Of a stretch of DNA of 64,000 nt, positions 18,049 to 27,457 are shown piece by piece. The notes beneath the pieces are model-generated. The model was not told the DNA's origin. It saw nothing but the letters and a program-made list of their open reading frames with translations, and did no database searches. The stretch lies in contig NZ_LKKO01000091.1 of assembly GCF_001455965.1 (NCBI RefSeq), forward strand, positions 62,001 to 126,000. The letters run 5' to 3'. The stretch's first letter is position 1. Every line of letters starts with the position of its first letter. This stretch comes from Methylobacterium sp. GXS13. GTDB taxonomy: Bacteria > Pseudomonadota > Alphaproteobacteria > Rhizobiales > Beijerinckiaceae. Position numbers and translations under genes: made by a program.

Positions 18049-18543
18049 CTAGCGGTCGGCGAGGCGAGCCCGAGCTTCGGCGAGCTCAGCCTTCAGCCGT
18101 GCGACTTCGGCGGTCAGCGCGTAATGCTCGGTGACGTCGATCTGAGACGCGAAGAAGTAGACCACCGCGCCGGCATCATCCCGCACCGGCCCGACATACA
18201 GCGCGTTCTTGAAGACCGAGCCGTCCTTGCGGTAATTCACGAGATCGATCCGGATGTCCGTCTCCTGCCGGATCGCGGTGCGGAGGCGATCGACGTCGGC
18301 CGCATCGGTCTCCGGCCCTTGCAGGAAGCGACAGTTGCGCCCGGTGACCTCCAACCGTGTGTAGCCGGTCAGCTTCAGGAAGGCGTCGTTCGCGAACACG
18401 ATCGGGTTGTCGTATTGCCGCGGATCGGTGACGATCATCGGCATCCGGGTCGCCCGCACGGCCGCCGCGAACGGGTCGCCCCGGTTCGACTCCGCTCTGA
18501 GATTATCCAGCACGTGGCTCGTGGCGGTCCAGCCCGTGTCCAT
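18049..18543 (-). CDS. Short LOV-domain (PAS) blue-light photoreceptor
   Basis: A 164-residue protein that is little more than one LOV domain with short helical extensions. The flavin-adduct motif GRNCRFLQGPETD puts the reactive cysteine at residue 71; N103, N113 and Q134 sit where LOV domains hold the FMN ring. The C-terminal helix (EVARLKAELAEARARLADR) is a likely dimerising coiled coil, as in Pseudomonas short LOV proteins. No effector domain is attached, so the signalling partner is unknown. It is divergent from msrA across 226 bp. Start chosen at MDTGWTATSH; longer frames lack domain support. Confidence 0.88.
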   Translation of the reverse strand: MDTGWTATSHVLDNLRAESNRGDPFAAAVRATRMPMIVTDPRQYDNPIVFANDAFLKLTGYTRLEVTGRNCRFLQGPETDAADVDRLRTAIRQETDIRIDLVNYRKDGSVFKNALYVGPVRDDAGAVVYFFASQIDVTEHYALTAEVARLKAELAEARARLADR

Positions 18544-18769
18544 CTGGTTTGAGCCCCTCACGCCGCAACCTGAAGGTCGCGGCTTCGCGTGCCTACAAGC
18601 CGGAAATTGCTGGCGCGGTCCAGTGCTCCGGTCGGGATTCGCCGCTCGCGCCGGGATTCTGGGCGGTCCGTACGACCCGTACCAATGACCAACAAAGTCT
18701 TGGCCGCTTTCTCGGCGGCCCGGCCGTCCCCATATTTCGATTACCCCCAAATCCGGAAGGCGAGAGACG

Positions 18770-19426
18770 ATGTTCCTGTTCCGCAAGCGCCCCGAGATGC
18801 CGAGCGCCGCCGAGGCCCTGCCGGGGCGCCCGAACCCGATCCCGACCGCCGAGACCCACTTCGTCAATGGCAACCCGCTCAAGGGACCCTATCCCGAGGG
18901 GACCGAGACGATCGTGCTCGGGCTCGGCTGCTTCTGGGGTGCCGAGCGCCGCTTCTGGCAACTGCCGCAGGGCGTGTTCGTCACCGCGGTGGGCTATGCC
19001 GGGGGCCACACCCCGAACCCGACCTACGAGGAAGTCTGCACCGGCCAGACCGGCCACAACGAGGTGGTCCTGGTGGCCTTCGACCCGGCAGTGCTGCCCC
19101 TGGAAGCCCTATTGCGGACCTTCTTCGAGAGTCACAACCCGACCCAGGGCATGCGCCAGGGCAACGATGTCGGCACGCAGTACCGCTCAGGCATCTACAC
19201 CAGCGGGCCCGAGCAGGAGGCGACCGCCAAGGCCGTGCGCGCGGCCTATGCCGGGGCCCTGCGGACGCGCGACCTCCCGGACATCACCACCGAGATCGTG
19301 CCGCTGGAGACCTTCTACTTCGCGGAAGGCTACCACCAGCAATACCTTGCCAAGAATCCGGCCGGTTATTGCGGGCTCGGCGGCACCGGCGTCAGCTGCC
19401 CGGTGGGGACCGGAATCGCCGCCTGA
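18770..19426 (+). CDS. msrA: Peptide-methionine (S)-S-oxide reductase
   Basis: A 218-residue repair enzyme reducing methionine-S-sulfoxide in proteins. The catalytic motif GCFWG places the nucleophile at Cys54; GTQYRSGIY and the glycine-rich tail GYCGLGGTGVSCPVG with resolving cysteines are present. The N-terminal 40 residues match the longer MsrA type (NGNPLKGPYPEG). Divergent from the LOV photoreceptor gene, which may link light or oxidative stress to repair, though this is only positional. Confidence 0.95.
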   Translation: MFLFRKRPEMPSAAEALPGRPNPIPTAETHFVNGNPLKGPYPEGTETIVLGLGCFWGAERRFWQLPQGVFVTAVGYAGGHTPNPTYEEVCTGQTGHNEVVLVAFDPAVLPLEALLRTFFESHNPTQGMRQGNDVGTQYRSGIYTSGPEQEATAKAVRAAYAGALRTRDLPDITTEIVPLETFYFAEGYHQQYLAKNPAGYCGLGGTGVSCPVGTGIAA

Positions 19427-19429
19427 GAC

Positions 19430-19591
19430 TCATGGGGTGCCGGCCGGACGCGGTACCGGCGCCGCGGGCGCGGTGACGGCGCCCGCTTCGGGCTGAGGCG
19501 TGCTCCTCGGGCTGCGCAGGACGATGAGCACGCCGCCCACGACCGAGAGCGCGAGGGCGGTGACGAGGATGAGGAAAAGCCAGCGGGGCAT
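19430..19591 (-). CDS. Very small single-pass membrane protein
   Basis: 53 residues: MPRWLFLILVTALALSVVGG opens a single membrane helix, then LIVLRSPRSTP and a proline/alanine tail (APAAPVPRPAGTP). It lies downstream of msrA on the opposite strand, 3 bp past its stop. Too short for certainty, but the charge distribution and clean helix make it plausible. Function unknown. Confidence 0.5.
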   Translation of the reverse strand: MPRWLFLILVTALALSVVGGVLIVLRSPRSTPQPEAGAVTAPAAPVPRPAGTP

Positions 19592-19630
19592 CCGCTGGCC
19601 CTAGCACGGCGCGTCCGGTTCGGCGAACAC

Positions 19631-19987
19631 TCAGCGTGGGACGAACACGCCCGGTACGACCTTGCCGGTCCGGCCGAACATCTCATCGGCGCGGGCGCAG
19701 CTGGCCGGCACATCCTTCTCGTACACGGCCAAGTACGATTGGGCGTGTAGCAACAGGGTATCGCGTTCGAGATCCGCCGGATCGACGCCCATCGCCTTGA
19801 CGACGCTCTTGAAGCGGTCCCCGTCGGTTCGCAGCGTTTCGCAATGGACGTTCACGAAACCAGCCAGCCCAGCGAGCTTGGCCGCCTTGAGGGCGTTGGC
19901 CGGCGGTTCCACCGGCGCCTGACCGAGGGCGGGCGCCGCGATGGAGGCCAGGACGAGCGTCGCCGGCAACAGGCTGCGGATTCGCAT
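19631..19987 (-). CDS. Small exported protein of unknown function
   Basis: 118 residues with a signal peptide (LLPATLVLASIAAPALGQA) and a mature helical domain containing exactly two cysteines (VNVHCETL and PASCARADE), suiting a periplasmic disulfide. The motif LERDTLLLHAQSYLAVYEKD is the best-preserved-looking segment. It is the first of a run of small secreted genes extending to 21581. No family recognised. Confidence 0.68.
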   Translation of the reverse strand: MRIRSLLPATLVLASIAAPALGQAPVEPPANALKAAKLAGLAGFVNVHCETLRTDGDRFKSVVKAMGVDPADLERDTLLLHAQSYLAVYEKDVPASCARADEMFGRTGKVVPGVFVPR

Positions 19988-20113
19988 TCAAGGACACTCC
20001 ATCATGGGCGCCGGGATCGCGGCCGAGGAGGCCGGGCGGCTATCGGATCAGCCAATTCGATTGGTCGACCGCGGGCGGCGACATCGCCACGGACCGCGCA
20101 TCGCGACTGACTA

Positions 20114-20569
20114 TCACCGGTCGATACAGTTCTCCACGAACATCGCCCGCGCGCGTTCCAGGCGCGAGTACTCGGCCATGCTTCCCGGATTGCGCAGCTC
20201 AGCGCCCTCGGGCAGGCGTCCGGCGAAGTCCGCGTCGACTTTGGCGACGAAGGGGCGCGGGCCCGTATAGGTTCCCATGCGGTTCCTGACCTCGACCGTG
20301 CCGCAGATTCCCCCGGTGCGGCCCCGCCGCAGGCCCGCCACCTGGGCGTCGGTGCTGTGCAAATGCCGTCCGATGAGGGCGAGCACGGCCTGCGTGTCGT
20401 CCGGGCCGATCGCCAAGGCCGAGAGGTCGGTCACACTCTGGGCCCTGCCGCCGCTCACCGTCTGCACGAGCAGCGTGAGGCCGAGTGCCAGGGCGGTGAC
20501 GCCCCCGCCGCTGCGGCGCCCGACCGCCGGCACCGGACCGCTACTCCGGATCCGCCGCTTCTCGCGCAT
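20114..20569 (-). CDS. Exported protein, paralogue of the 21192-21581 product
   Basis: 151 residues with a basic N-terminus, a hydrophobic export segment (VTALALGLTLLVQTVSGGRA) and a mature domain. It shares with the divergent gene at 21192 the ordered pattern GPDDTQAVLALIGRHL, then ICGTVEVRNRMGTYTG and a C-terminal FVENC. The two conserved cysteines suggest one disulfide. Its start overlaps the stop of the upstream gene on the same strand by 29 nt, so the true start may lie a little downstream. Function unknown. Confidence 0.68.
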   Translation of the reverse strand: MREKRRIRSSGPVPAVGRRSGGGVTALALGLTLLVQTVSGGRAQSVTDLSALAIGPDDTQAVLALIGRHLHSTDAQVAGLRRGRTGGICGTVEVRNRMGTYTGPRPFVAKVDADFAGRLPEGAELRNPGSMAEYSRLERARAMFVENCIDR

Positions 20570-20843
20570 GGAGCGATAGGCAGGTCCGCACCATGTCGTC
20601 CAGCGTCAGATCCTTGGTATCGCCGATATTCGTCGTCTCCTCCAGGCAATGCATGAAGTAGCGGCTGTCGAGATCGGGCGACAGCGCATGCATTGCCTTG
20701 CCCATCCGGTCGGTGAAATCGATCTTGTCGGCCATGGAGGCGCGCGGCCAGAGCGACGCCTTGTCGTCCACCTTGAGCCGTGCCCAGGCCGGCGCGCTCA
20801 CGAGGGTCGAGGCTACCAGCACGGCCGTCAGCAATCGGGTCAC
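20541..20843 (-). CDS. Small exported protein, upstream of paralogue gene
   Basis: About 100 residues starting with GTG: a signal peptide (TRLLTAVLVASTLVSAPAWA), then a mature helical domain (MADKIDFTDRMGKAMHAL) with SRYFMHCLEETTNIGDTKDL and a second cysteine in VRTCLSLHA. GGAG lies about 10 nt upstream. It overlaps the following gene by 29 nt, implying co-transcription. Function unknown; the two cysteines again suggest a periplasmic disulfide. Confidence 0.62.
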   Translation of the reverse strand: MTRLLTAVLVASTLVSAPAWARLKVDDKASLWPRASMADKIDFTDRMGKAMHALSPDLDSRYFMHCLEETTNIGDTKDLTLDDMVRTCLSLHAREAADPE

Positions 20844-21191
20844 GGTGCGCGCTCTCCAGACGGGGTATCGGTTGCACGACCCTCGTTGCATACGTGTTTG
20901 CGGCGGGACACAAGCGCGCCGTGCAATGAAGCGTAAAAATAAGAGCCTTCGATCATAGAAACCGTATATTATTATGGTTTTATCCTGTTTTATCTGCCGC
21001 AATATCCCGGCTCATCATGTCCATCGGCGCAAGACCCCCTGACGATGCCAGTTTGTGGCCTGGCAAGCGCCGGGATCAGGACGTATTGCTTCCCTCATCG
21101 CACCAAACGCCGTAGCGTGACGCGTCTCATCTCCGGTTGCTCGAGTTCGGCATACCGATCTGTTCGCGAGTGGGAGCGCCGTCAGCGCCGC
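20844..21191. promoter_or_regulatory. AT-rich divergent promoter region
   Basis: A 348-bp gap between two divergent exported-protein genes. At about 20930-20990 the sequence is strikingly AT-rich for this genome (AAGCGTAAAAATAAGAG and CGTATATTATTATGG), with TATTAT-like -10 candidates on both strands. No gene is supported. It probably holds the promoters of both flanking genes. Confidence 0.45.
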
Positions 21192-21581
21192 ATGGTCCGG
21201 GCCGTATCCGCTCTCTTGTGTCTGGCGATGGTGACCGGCTCGTCGGGCGCCCGCGCCCAGATTGTCGACGATGGCTCCGGCGCCGCCCTGGGGCCGGCGG
21301 ATACCCGCACGGTCCTCGATCTGATCGACCGGCACCTGAAGAGCCCGGACGCGAAGGTCACGGTGCTGCGCCGGAGCGCAGGAGCGATCATCTGCGGTTC
21401 GGTCAACGTGAAGAACCGGGAGGGGCTCTACACGGGCGAGCGCGGCTTCGTGGTCGATCTCGCCACGTCGTTCTTCGGCCGCGTCCCCGAAGGCCCGGAA
21501 CTCATGACGTTCCGGCCCGGGGAGGCGTATCAGGCCATGGAGCGGATCCGGCAGATCTACTTCGACCGGTGCCTGGACTGA
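21192..21581 (+). CDS. Exported protein, paralogue of the 20114-20569 product
   Basis: 129 residues with a signal peptide (VRAVSALLCLAMVTGSSGA, cleavage near ARAQ) and a domain that mirrors the divergent gene: GPADTRTVLDLIDRHL, ICGSVNVKNREGLYTG, and a C-terminal IYFDRCLD. The cysteines in ICGSV and DRCLD match those of the paralogue. The pair looks like an old duplication, now inverted. Function unknown. An in-frame start further upstream is possible. Confidence 0.68.
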   Translation: MVRAVSALLCLAMVTGSSGARAQIVDDGSGAALGPADTRTVLDLIDRHLKSPDAKVTVLRRSAGAIICGSVNVKNREGLYTGERGFVVDLATSFFGRVPEGPELMTFRPGEAYQAMERIRQIYFDRCLD

Positions 21582-21597
21582 TCCGCGCGCCGGTTCG

Positions 21598-22533
21598 CTA
21601 CGGTGCCTTGAGCACCGCCCGGCAGGCGGACGGCAGGGCCGCCATGGTCATGGCGGGCTTGGGCTTCGGCGGCACCTTGGGCGGCTTCGGGTGCAGCACC
21701 GCGTCGGAGAACCAGTAGCCGAGATCGTCACAGCCGTCGGTGGCGGCGGGCGCGCCCTGGGGCTGGCAATCGTCCTGGCCGGCCGGGCAGGCCAGACGGA
21801 TATGGTAATGGTAATTGTGCCCGTACATCGGGCGCACCTTCGACATCCAGCTCCGGCCCGAGGCCTCCCGGCACAGGGCCTTCTTGATCGCTGCGTTGAC
21901 GAAGATGCGCTCCACCTCCGGCTGCTCGGCGGTGAGCTTGATCAATTGCAGATGGGTCGGCGTCCAGACCTCCGGGTCGATGTCGAGGCGGTCCGGGCGG
22001 ACCATGTCGGTGGCCGACGTCTCCTCGCGCTCGGCCCGGCTCAGGCGGTGATCGGGCATCGGCGTCAGCCAGACATCCGCATCGATGCCGATCTGGTGCG
22101 AGGCGTGGCCGGTGATCATCGGGCCGCCACGGGGCTGGGCCATGTCGCCGACGAGCAGGCCCGGCCAGCCGACCCGAGCCGCCTTCTGCGACAGGCGCTC
22201 GACGAAGTCGATCAGATACGGCGTGCCCCACATCCGGTTGCGGGACGGGCGCATGACCTGCCAGTTCGGCCCGTCCATCGGCAGCGCCTCGCCGCCGGCG
22301 AAGCAGCCCTTGGCGTAGAACCCGTAGATATGGGCCGGCCCGCTGGAGGCGCGGGTGACGCGGCCGAACAGAGCCTTGGCCGGGGTCGAGGGCGCGTCCG
22401 GGTGCTCCAGGGGCGGCAGCGGCTTCGGATTGATGCTGCCGCGATCCTGGGCCTGCGCCCCTGCGGCGGACAGGATCAGGGCGACGAGGGCGACGCCCGC
22501 AATGGGGCTCGGGGTGGGGCGCGGAATCGGCAT
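21598..22533 (-). CDS. mepA: Penicillin-insensitive murein endopeptidase
   Basis: A 311-residue periplasmic LAS-family metallopeptidase that cleaves D-Ala-meso-DAP cross-links in peptidoglycan. A signal peptide (ALILSAAGAQAQ) is followed by the zinc ligands in GHASHQIGIDADVW (HxxxxxxD) and the third ligand in the HNYHYHIRL motif. A proline-rich C-terminus (HPKPPKVPPKPKP) is present. Length and motifs are as expected. Convergent with the paralogue gene, 16 bp apart. Confidence 0.94.
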   Translation of the reverse strand: MPIPRPTPSPIAGVALVALILSAAGAQAQDRGSINPKPLPPLEHPDAPSTPAKALFGRVTRASSGPAHIYGFYAKGCFAGGEALPMDGPNWQVMRPSRNRMWGTPYLIDFVERLSQKAARVGWPGLLVGDMAQPRGGPMITGHASHQIGIDADVWLTPMPDHRLSRAEREETSATDMVRPDRLDIDPEVWTPTHLQLIKLTAEQPEVERIFVNAAIKKALCREASGRSWMSKVRPMYGHNYHYHIRLACPAGQDDCQPQGAPAATDGCDDLGYWFSDAVLHPKPPKVPPKPKPAMTMAALPSACRAVLKAP

Positions 22534-22580
22534 GCGGGGAGCTGTTCGTCCGTCTGAAGGGGCGGGCGCGGGCCCAGACC

Positions 22581-22606
22581 GGAACGTGGGGCATCGCCGG
22601 GGCGTT
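22581..22606 (+). promoter_or_regulatory. EcfG-like (general stress response) promoter
   Basis: GGAAC (22581-22585), a 17-bp spacer, then CGTT (22603-22606). This is the alphaproteobacterial general stress sigma factor EcfG consensus (GGAAC-N16/17-CGTT). It lies 47 bp before the PRC-barrel gene, a class of gene often found in EcfG regulons. Confidence 0.6.
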
Positions 22607-22652
22607 TTTCAGGCAGCAACCGAAACGCGAAGCATACCCCCGGGAGGCGAAC

Positions 22653-23036
22653 ATGGCGGCCAATCCTCGACCCGCAACGCGGCATCCCCGCAGCCTGATC
22701 GCCAGCGATCGGGTCATCGGCACGGATGTGCGCCGGCCGGACGGCAGCAAGGTCGGCCGGATCGAGCGGCTGATGCTCGACAAGGTTTCGGGCCGGGTCG
22801 CCTACGCGGTGATGAGTTTTGGCGGCTTCCTGGGGCTTGGCGAAGATTTCTACACGCTGCCCTGGTCGGTGCTGCGCTTCGCGCCCGAGCAGGACGCCTA
22901 CGTGCTTGACCTCACCGAGGAGCAACTGCGCGCCGCCCCCGCCCGCACCCCCGAGGGCACCGACCCGGCGCAGGACGGTGCCTGGGAGGAGCAGATTCAT
23001 CGCTACTACGACGCCGCGCCCTATTGGGGGATCTAG
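22653..23036 (+). CDS. PRC-barrel domain protein
   Basis: A 127-residue cytosolic protein. The PRC-barrel occupies residues about 15-90: RVIGTDVRRPDGSKVGRIER, LMLDKVSGRVAYAVMSFGGF, DFYTLPWSVLRFA. A short acidic tail follows. PRC-barrel proteins in this group are typically stress-induced and of unknown function. The EcfG-like promoter upstream supports stress control. Single gene; a palindromic repeat fragment lies downstream. Confidence 0.85.
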   Translation: MAANPRPATRHPRSLIASDRVIGTDVRRPDGSKVGRIERLMLDKVSGRVAYAVMSFGGFLGLGEDFYTLPWSVLRFAPEQDAYVLDLTEEQLRAAPARTPEGTDPAQDGAWEEQIHRYYDAAPYWGI

Positions 23037-23120
23037 GCGGACCCGCCGTGCACGCTTCCCCCGTGGAGGCTCGCGGACTCACACATCGAGTTGGGAGAAC
23101 ACACGGGAGACACCGTGGCT

Positions 23121-23147
23121 CTCCCTCCCCCCTCTGCGGGGGAGGGT
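23121..23147. repeat. Fragment of the CTCCCTCCCCC-TGCGGGGGAGGG palindrome
   Basis: CTCCCTCCCCCCTCTGCGGG continuing into GGAGGG, a short copy of the outer arm of the nested palindrome at 1951-2199. It follows the PRC-barrel gene by 85 bp. It may serve as a stem-loop terminator. The rest of this 193-bp gap shows no gene. Confidence 0.6.
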
Positions 23148-23229
23148 GGCGCGCTCGGGGCCGCCGTTGGTTCTCATCCGGCAGCGATATGAGAACCGCC
23201 TGGCCCGCACGGGCGAGGGGCCCTGCGCC

Positions 23230-23847
23230 TCAGCCGTCCGAAGGGCCGCACCAGCCCGGCAGGTAGCCGGCGTCCTTGGACTTCGCCAGGGCCATCGCCT
23301 TCTCCAGCGCCTCCGAGAAATCACCCTCGACGCGCTTCTCCTTGATGTTGCGGCGGAGGAAGTCCGCCCAGAGGAACTCGCTGAACGGGGTCGTGTCCTT
23401 GGCGAAGCCGCCGGCCCGGCGCAGCTCGCCCGCGAGGCTGCGGTACGGATCGTCGGCGAGGTCGGCGATCGCCTTGGGGATGTCCTTGAAATCCCGCCGC
23501 ACGCCCTCGGCATCGTAGGGGTAGACCCAGGATTTGTGGTCGCAGACCGTCCAGAACGCATCCTTCTCCAGGTGATGCAGGTCGGCCAGAACCGTGACCA
23601 GCACGCTCTCGACGCCCTCTTCCTGCAGGGCCCGGGACAGGTGATGGTGGTCGACGACGTAGTGGCGCTTCTTCGGCCCGAGCACGGTCGGGATCATGTG
23701 TGCCCCGAGGAATGCCTTCTTTTTGTCGCCGTCGTAGCTCCGCCACCGCCGACGCTTCTCGGCGACCTCCCGGTAGCCCACCGTCATCTGGGTCGGGCGC
23801 AGCTCGGTGATCGGGATCGGCTTGAGCAGCGGCTCGCGGATGGGCAT
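23230..23847 (-). CDS. ParB-like nuclease-fold protein (ParBc_2 type)
   Basis: A 205-residue cytosolic protein beginning MPIREPLLKPIPITELRPTQ, the usual opening of ParBc_2 proteins, with VVDHHHLSRALQEEGVESV as the ParB/Srx-like core and a helical C-terminus (FSEALEKAMALAKSKDAGYL). These stand-alone ParB/Srx-fold proteins are not the chromosome-partitioning ParB; biochemical role is unknown. Single gene. WCGPSDG at the extreme C-terminus carries an isolated cysteine. Confidence 0.82.
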   Translation of the reverse strand: MPIREPLLKPIPITELRPTQMTVGYREVAEKRRRWRSYDGDKKKAFLGAHMIPTVLGPKKRHYVVDHHHLSRALQEEGVESVLVTVLADLHHLEKDAFWTVCDHKSWVYPYDAEGVRRDFKDIPKAIADLADDPYRSLAGELRRAGGFAKDTTPFSEFLWADFLRRNIKEKRVEGDFSEALEKAMALAKSKDAGYLPGWCGPSDG

Positions 23848-23918
23848 GGATCAGGCTTCCTGCGTGGTTCTGTCACGCCCTTCCCACAACGGGTCGCCGA
23901 CCGGAAGGCCGGATGCGC

Positions 23919-24149
23919 TCACGTTTCGCGGATCGGCCCGGCCCGCACGGCGTCCAGCACGAACACCCGGATCGCCGAGGACAGGTTCTGGCCGCCGCGT
24001 CCGGCATCGATCGCGCCGATCAGCGCCTGGACCGACTGGCCGCGCGTCTCCGCGACCTCCCGGAGCGCCGCCCAGAACGGATCCTCCAGGGACACGCTGG
24101 TGCGATGGCCCGCGATCACCACCGAGCGCTTGCTGACGCCCGCGCTCAC
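23919..24149 (-). CDS. Ribbon-helix-helix domain protein
   Basis: A 76-residue protein starting with GTG: VVIAGHRTSVSLEDPFWAAL forms the ribbon and first helix, followed by SVQALIGAIDAGRGGQNLSS and AIRVFVLDAV. It fits the RHH_4 class found in Rhizobiales. Such proteins may bind DNA, but no operator is evident. It begins 10 bp after the stop of the DUF4169 gene, so the two are likely co-transcribed behind fumC. Confidence 0.8.
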   Translation of the reverse strand: MSAGVSKRSVVIAGHRTSVSLEDPFWAALREVAETRGQSVQALIGAIDAGRGGQNLSSAIRVFVLDAVRAGPIRET

Positions 24150-24159
24150 GTTGGGCGCA

Positions 24160-24363
24160 TCATGGGGACGAATCGGAATCCGGCTCGCCGCGTTCGAGCC
24201 GGTGGCCCTCGTGGCGGTCGATCTCCAGGGCCTTGCGCCGCTGCTGCAGGGTCTTGGCTTTCTTCGGACGCCCGAAGGCGATCCGGTTCTCCTCGGCCTT
24301 GGCGTCCTCGGCTGCGCGGGCCTTGGCCTTGCGGACCTGGCGCAGGTTGATGATCTCGGCCAC
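24160..24363 (-). CDS. DUF4169 family protein
   Basis: A 67-residue, highly charged helical protein starting with GTG: VAEIINLRQVRKAKARAAED is the hallmark opening, with NRIAFGRPKKAKTLQQRRKA after it. DUF4169 genes commonly sit between fumC and a ribbon-helix-helix gene in Rhizobiales, the arrangement seen here. Function unknown. Confidence 0.85.
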   Translation of the reverse strand: MAEIINLRQVRKAKARAAEDAKAEENRIAFGRPKKAKTLQQRRKALEIDRHEGHRLERGEPDSDSSP

Positions 24364-24385
24364 GGATCGCCTCCCGGCTCTCGGT

Positions 24386-24470
24386 TGGGGGCGGAGCCCC
24401 AAGACACCAGGGCTCCGCCCTGGACCCGCACAAGGTCCCGGACCTTGCGGATCCGGGACCTGCAAAACCG
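24386..24470 (-). repeat. Gene-end hairpin repeat, copy 2 (after fumC)
   Basis: Read on the minus strand, it starts immediately after the fumC stop with GGTTTTGCAGGTCCCGG, contains CAAGGTC-CGG-GACCTTG (24431-24447), then GCGGGTCCAGGGCGGAGCCC and GGGGCTCCGCCCCC. The structure matches the copies after argH and metK, with a longer first hairpin. It probably limits read-through into the DUF4169 gene. Confidence 0.78.
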
Positions 24471-25886
<1,416 letters not shown>

Positions 25887-26007
25887 CGTGGCCTCTACGT
25901 TTGGTGCAGTGCGGTGCCTACTTAAATGAGGCGCGGGTGAATCGCGATGCCGGTTTTCCCCGGCGCCGGACAAGAGCGGGGCTCTGTTCCCGCCGGACAA
26001 GGAGCCG

Positions 26008-27396
26008 ATGAACGCGACGATCGACCTGACCGAGCCCGCCACCCGGTTCCGCCCGCCCGTGCCGCGCCCGTTGCGTGAGCCGCTGGGCCTGTTCGACTTC
26101 CTCCGGGCCGCTCGGAAGAACCCGATCACCACCTGGATGGACGTGCATTTCAAGGAGCCGGTGGTGGCCGCCGAGGGCGCCATGGGCCGGATCACCGTGG
26201 TCAGCGACCCAGCGCTGATTCGCTATCTGCTGGTCGAGAACGTCGAGGGTTACCGCAAGGACGATTTGCAGCGCCGGGTTCTGGCGCCGGGCCTGGGCAA
26301 CGGCCTGCTGAGCGCCGAGGGCGACGAGTGGCGGCTCCAGCGCCGGACGCTGGCGCCGATCTTCAACGCCCGCACGGTCCAGGGCTTTTCCGACGCGATG
26401 AACGCGGCCGGCGCCAAGCTGGGGCGTCGTCTCGCCCGAAGGGACGGCAAGAAGGTCGACGTCGCCCTGGAGATGACCCGCGTCACCCTCGACGTGCTGG
26501 AGCGGACGATCTTCACGCAGGGGCTGCCGGGCGATCCCGACGCGCTGGGCCGCGCCATCACCCGGTTCCTGGAGGCGGTGGGGCCGATCGACCCCCTCGA
26601 CGTGTTCGGCGTGCCCGATTTCGTGCCGCGGATCGGTCGCTTGCGGGCGCGGCCGGCGGGGCGGTTCTTCGCCGAAGTGGTCGACGAGCTCATCGCCCGG
26701 CGCAAAGCGGCGATGGAGCGGGGTGAGGCACCGCGCGACCTGCTGACCCTGCTGCTCGCCGCGCAGGACCCCGAGACGGGCAACGGGCTCTCGGACCTCG
26801 CCGTGAAGGCCAACATCGTCACCTTCATCGCCGCCGGACACGAGACCACGGCCAATTCCCTGACCTGGGCGCTCTACTGCCTGTCACAGGATCCCGCCGC
26901 GCAGGCGCGGGTCGAGGCCGAGGTTGACGCCGCGGGCGCGGGCGATTTCGCCGTCGAGCAACTGCCCTACACGCGGGCGGTGATCGAGGAGGCGATGCGC
27001 CTGTTCCCGCCGGTGCCGTTCCTCAGCCGGCAGGCAACCAAGGACGACCGGCTCGGCCGGATCAAGGTGCCCCGCGGCTCGCTGGTGATGGTGGCACCCT
27101 GGGTGCTCCACCGCCATCAGACGCTGTGGGAGGATCCCGAGGCGTTCATGCCCGAGCGCTTCCTGCCCGAGAACCGGGACGCGATCCCGCGCTTCGCCTA
27201 CCTGCCCTTCGGCGCCGGCCCGCGGGTCTGCATCGGCCAGAGCTTTTCGATCCAGGAGGCGGTGATCGTGCTCGCCCACGTGGTCCGGGCGGTGCGCTTC
27301 CATCTGTCGGCGGATCATCCGCCGGTCAGCCCGCTCCACCGGGTGACGCTCCGGCCGGAGCACGGCTTGCGGATGGAGGCGGAGCTGCGGGGCTGA
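26008..27396 (+). CDS. Cytochrome P450
   Basis: A 462-residue haem monooxygenase without a signal peptide. The oxygen-binding I-helix motif AGHETTANSL, the K-helix ExxR in EEAMRLFPP, and the haem-ligand loop FGAGPRVCIGQ with Cys408 are all intact. AAGGAG lies before the ATG. The sequence resembles bacterial P450s related to the fatty-acid/terpene hydroxylating groups; substrate is unknown and no ferredoxin or reductase gene lies nearby, so electrons must come from elsewhere. Confidence 0.93.
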   Translation: MNATIDLTEPATRFRPPVPRPLREPLGLFDFLRAARKNPITTWMDVHFKEPVVAAEGAMGRITVVSDPALIRYLLVENVEGYRKDDLQRRVLAPGLGNGLLSAEGDEWRLQRRTLAPIFNARTVQGFSDAMNAAGAKLGRRLARRDGKKVDVALEMTRVTLDVLERTIFTQGLPGDPDALGRAITRFLEAVGPIDPLDVFGVPDFVPRIGRLRARPAGRFFAEVVDELIARRKAAMERGEAPRDLLTLLLAAQDPETGNGLSDLAVKANIVTFIAAGHETTANSLTWALYCLSQDPAAQARVEAEVDAAGAGDFAVEQLPYTRAVIEEAMRLFPPVPFLSRQATKDDRLGRIKVPRGSLVMVAPWVLHRHQTLWEDPEAFMPERFLPENRDAIPRFAYLPFGAGPRVCIGQSFSIQEAVIVLAHVVRAVRFHLSADHPPVSPLHRVTLRPEHGLRMEAELRG

Positions 27397-27457
27397 ACAG
27401 CTTGACGAGGTCCCTGCCGGTTCGCGCCTTGTGGACCGGGTGGAGGGAGATTCCCCG

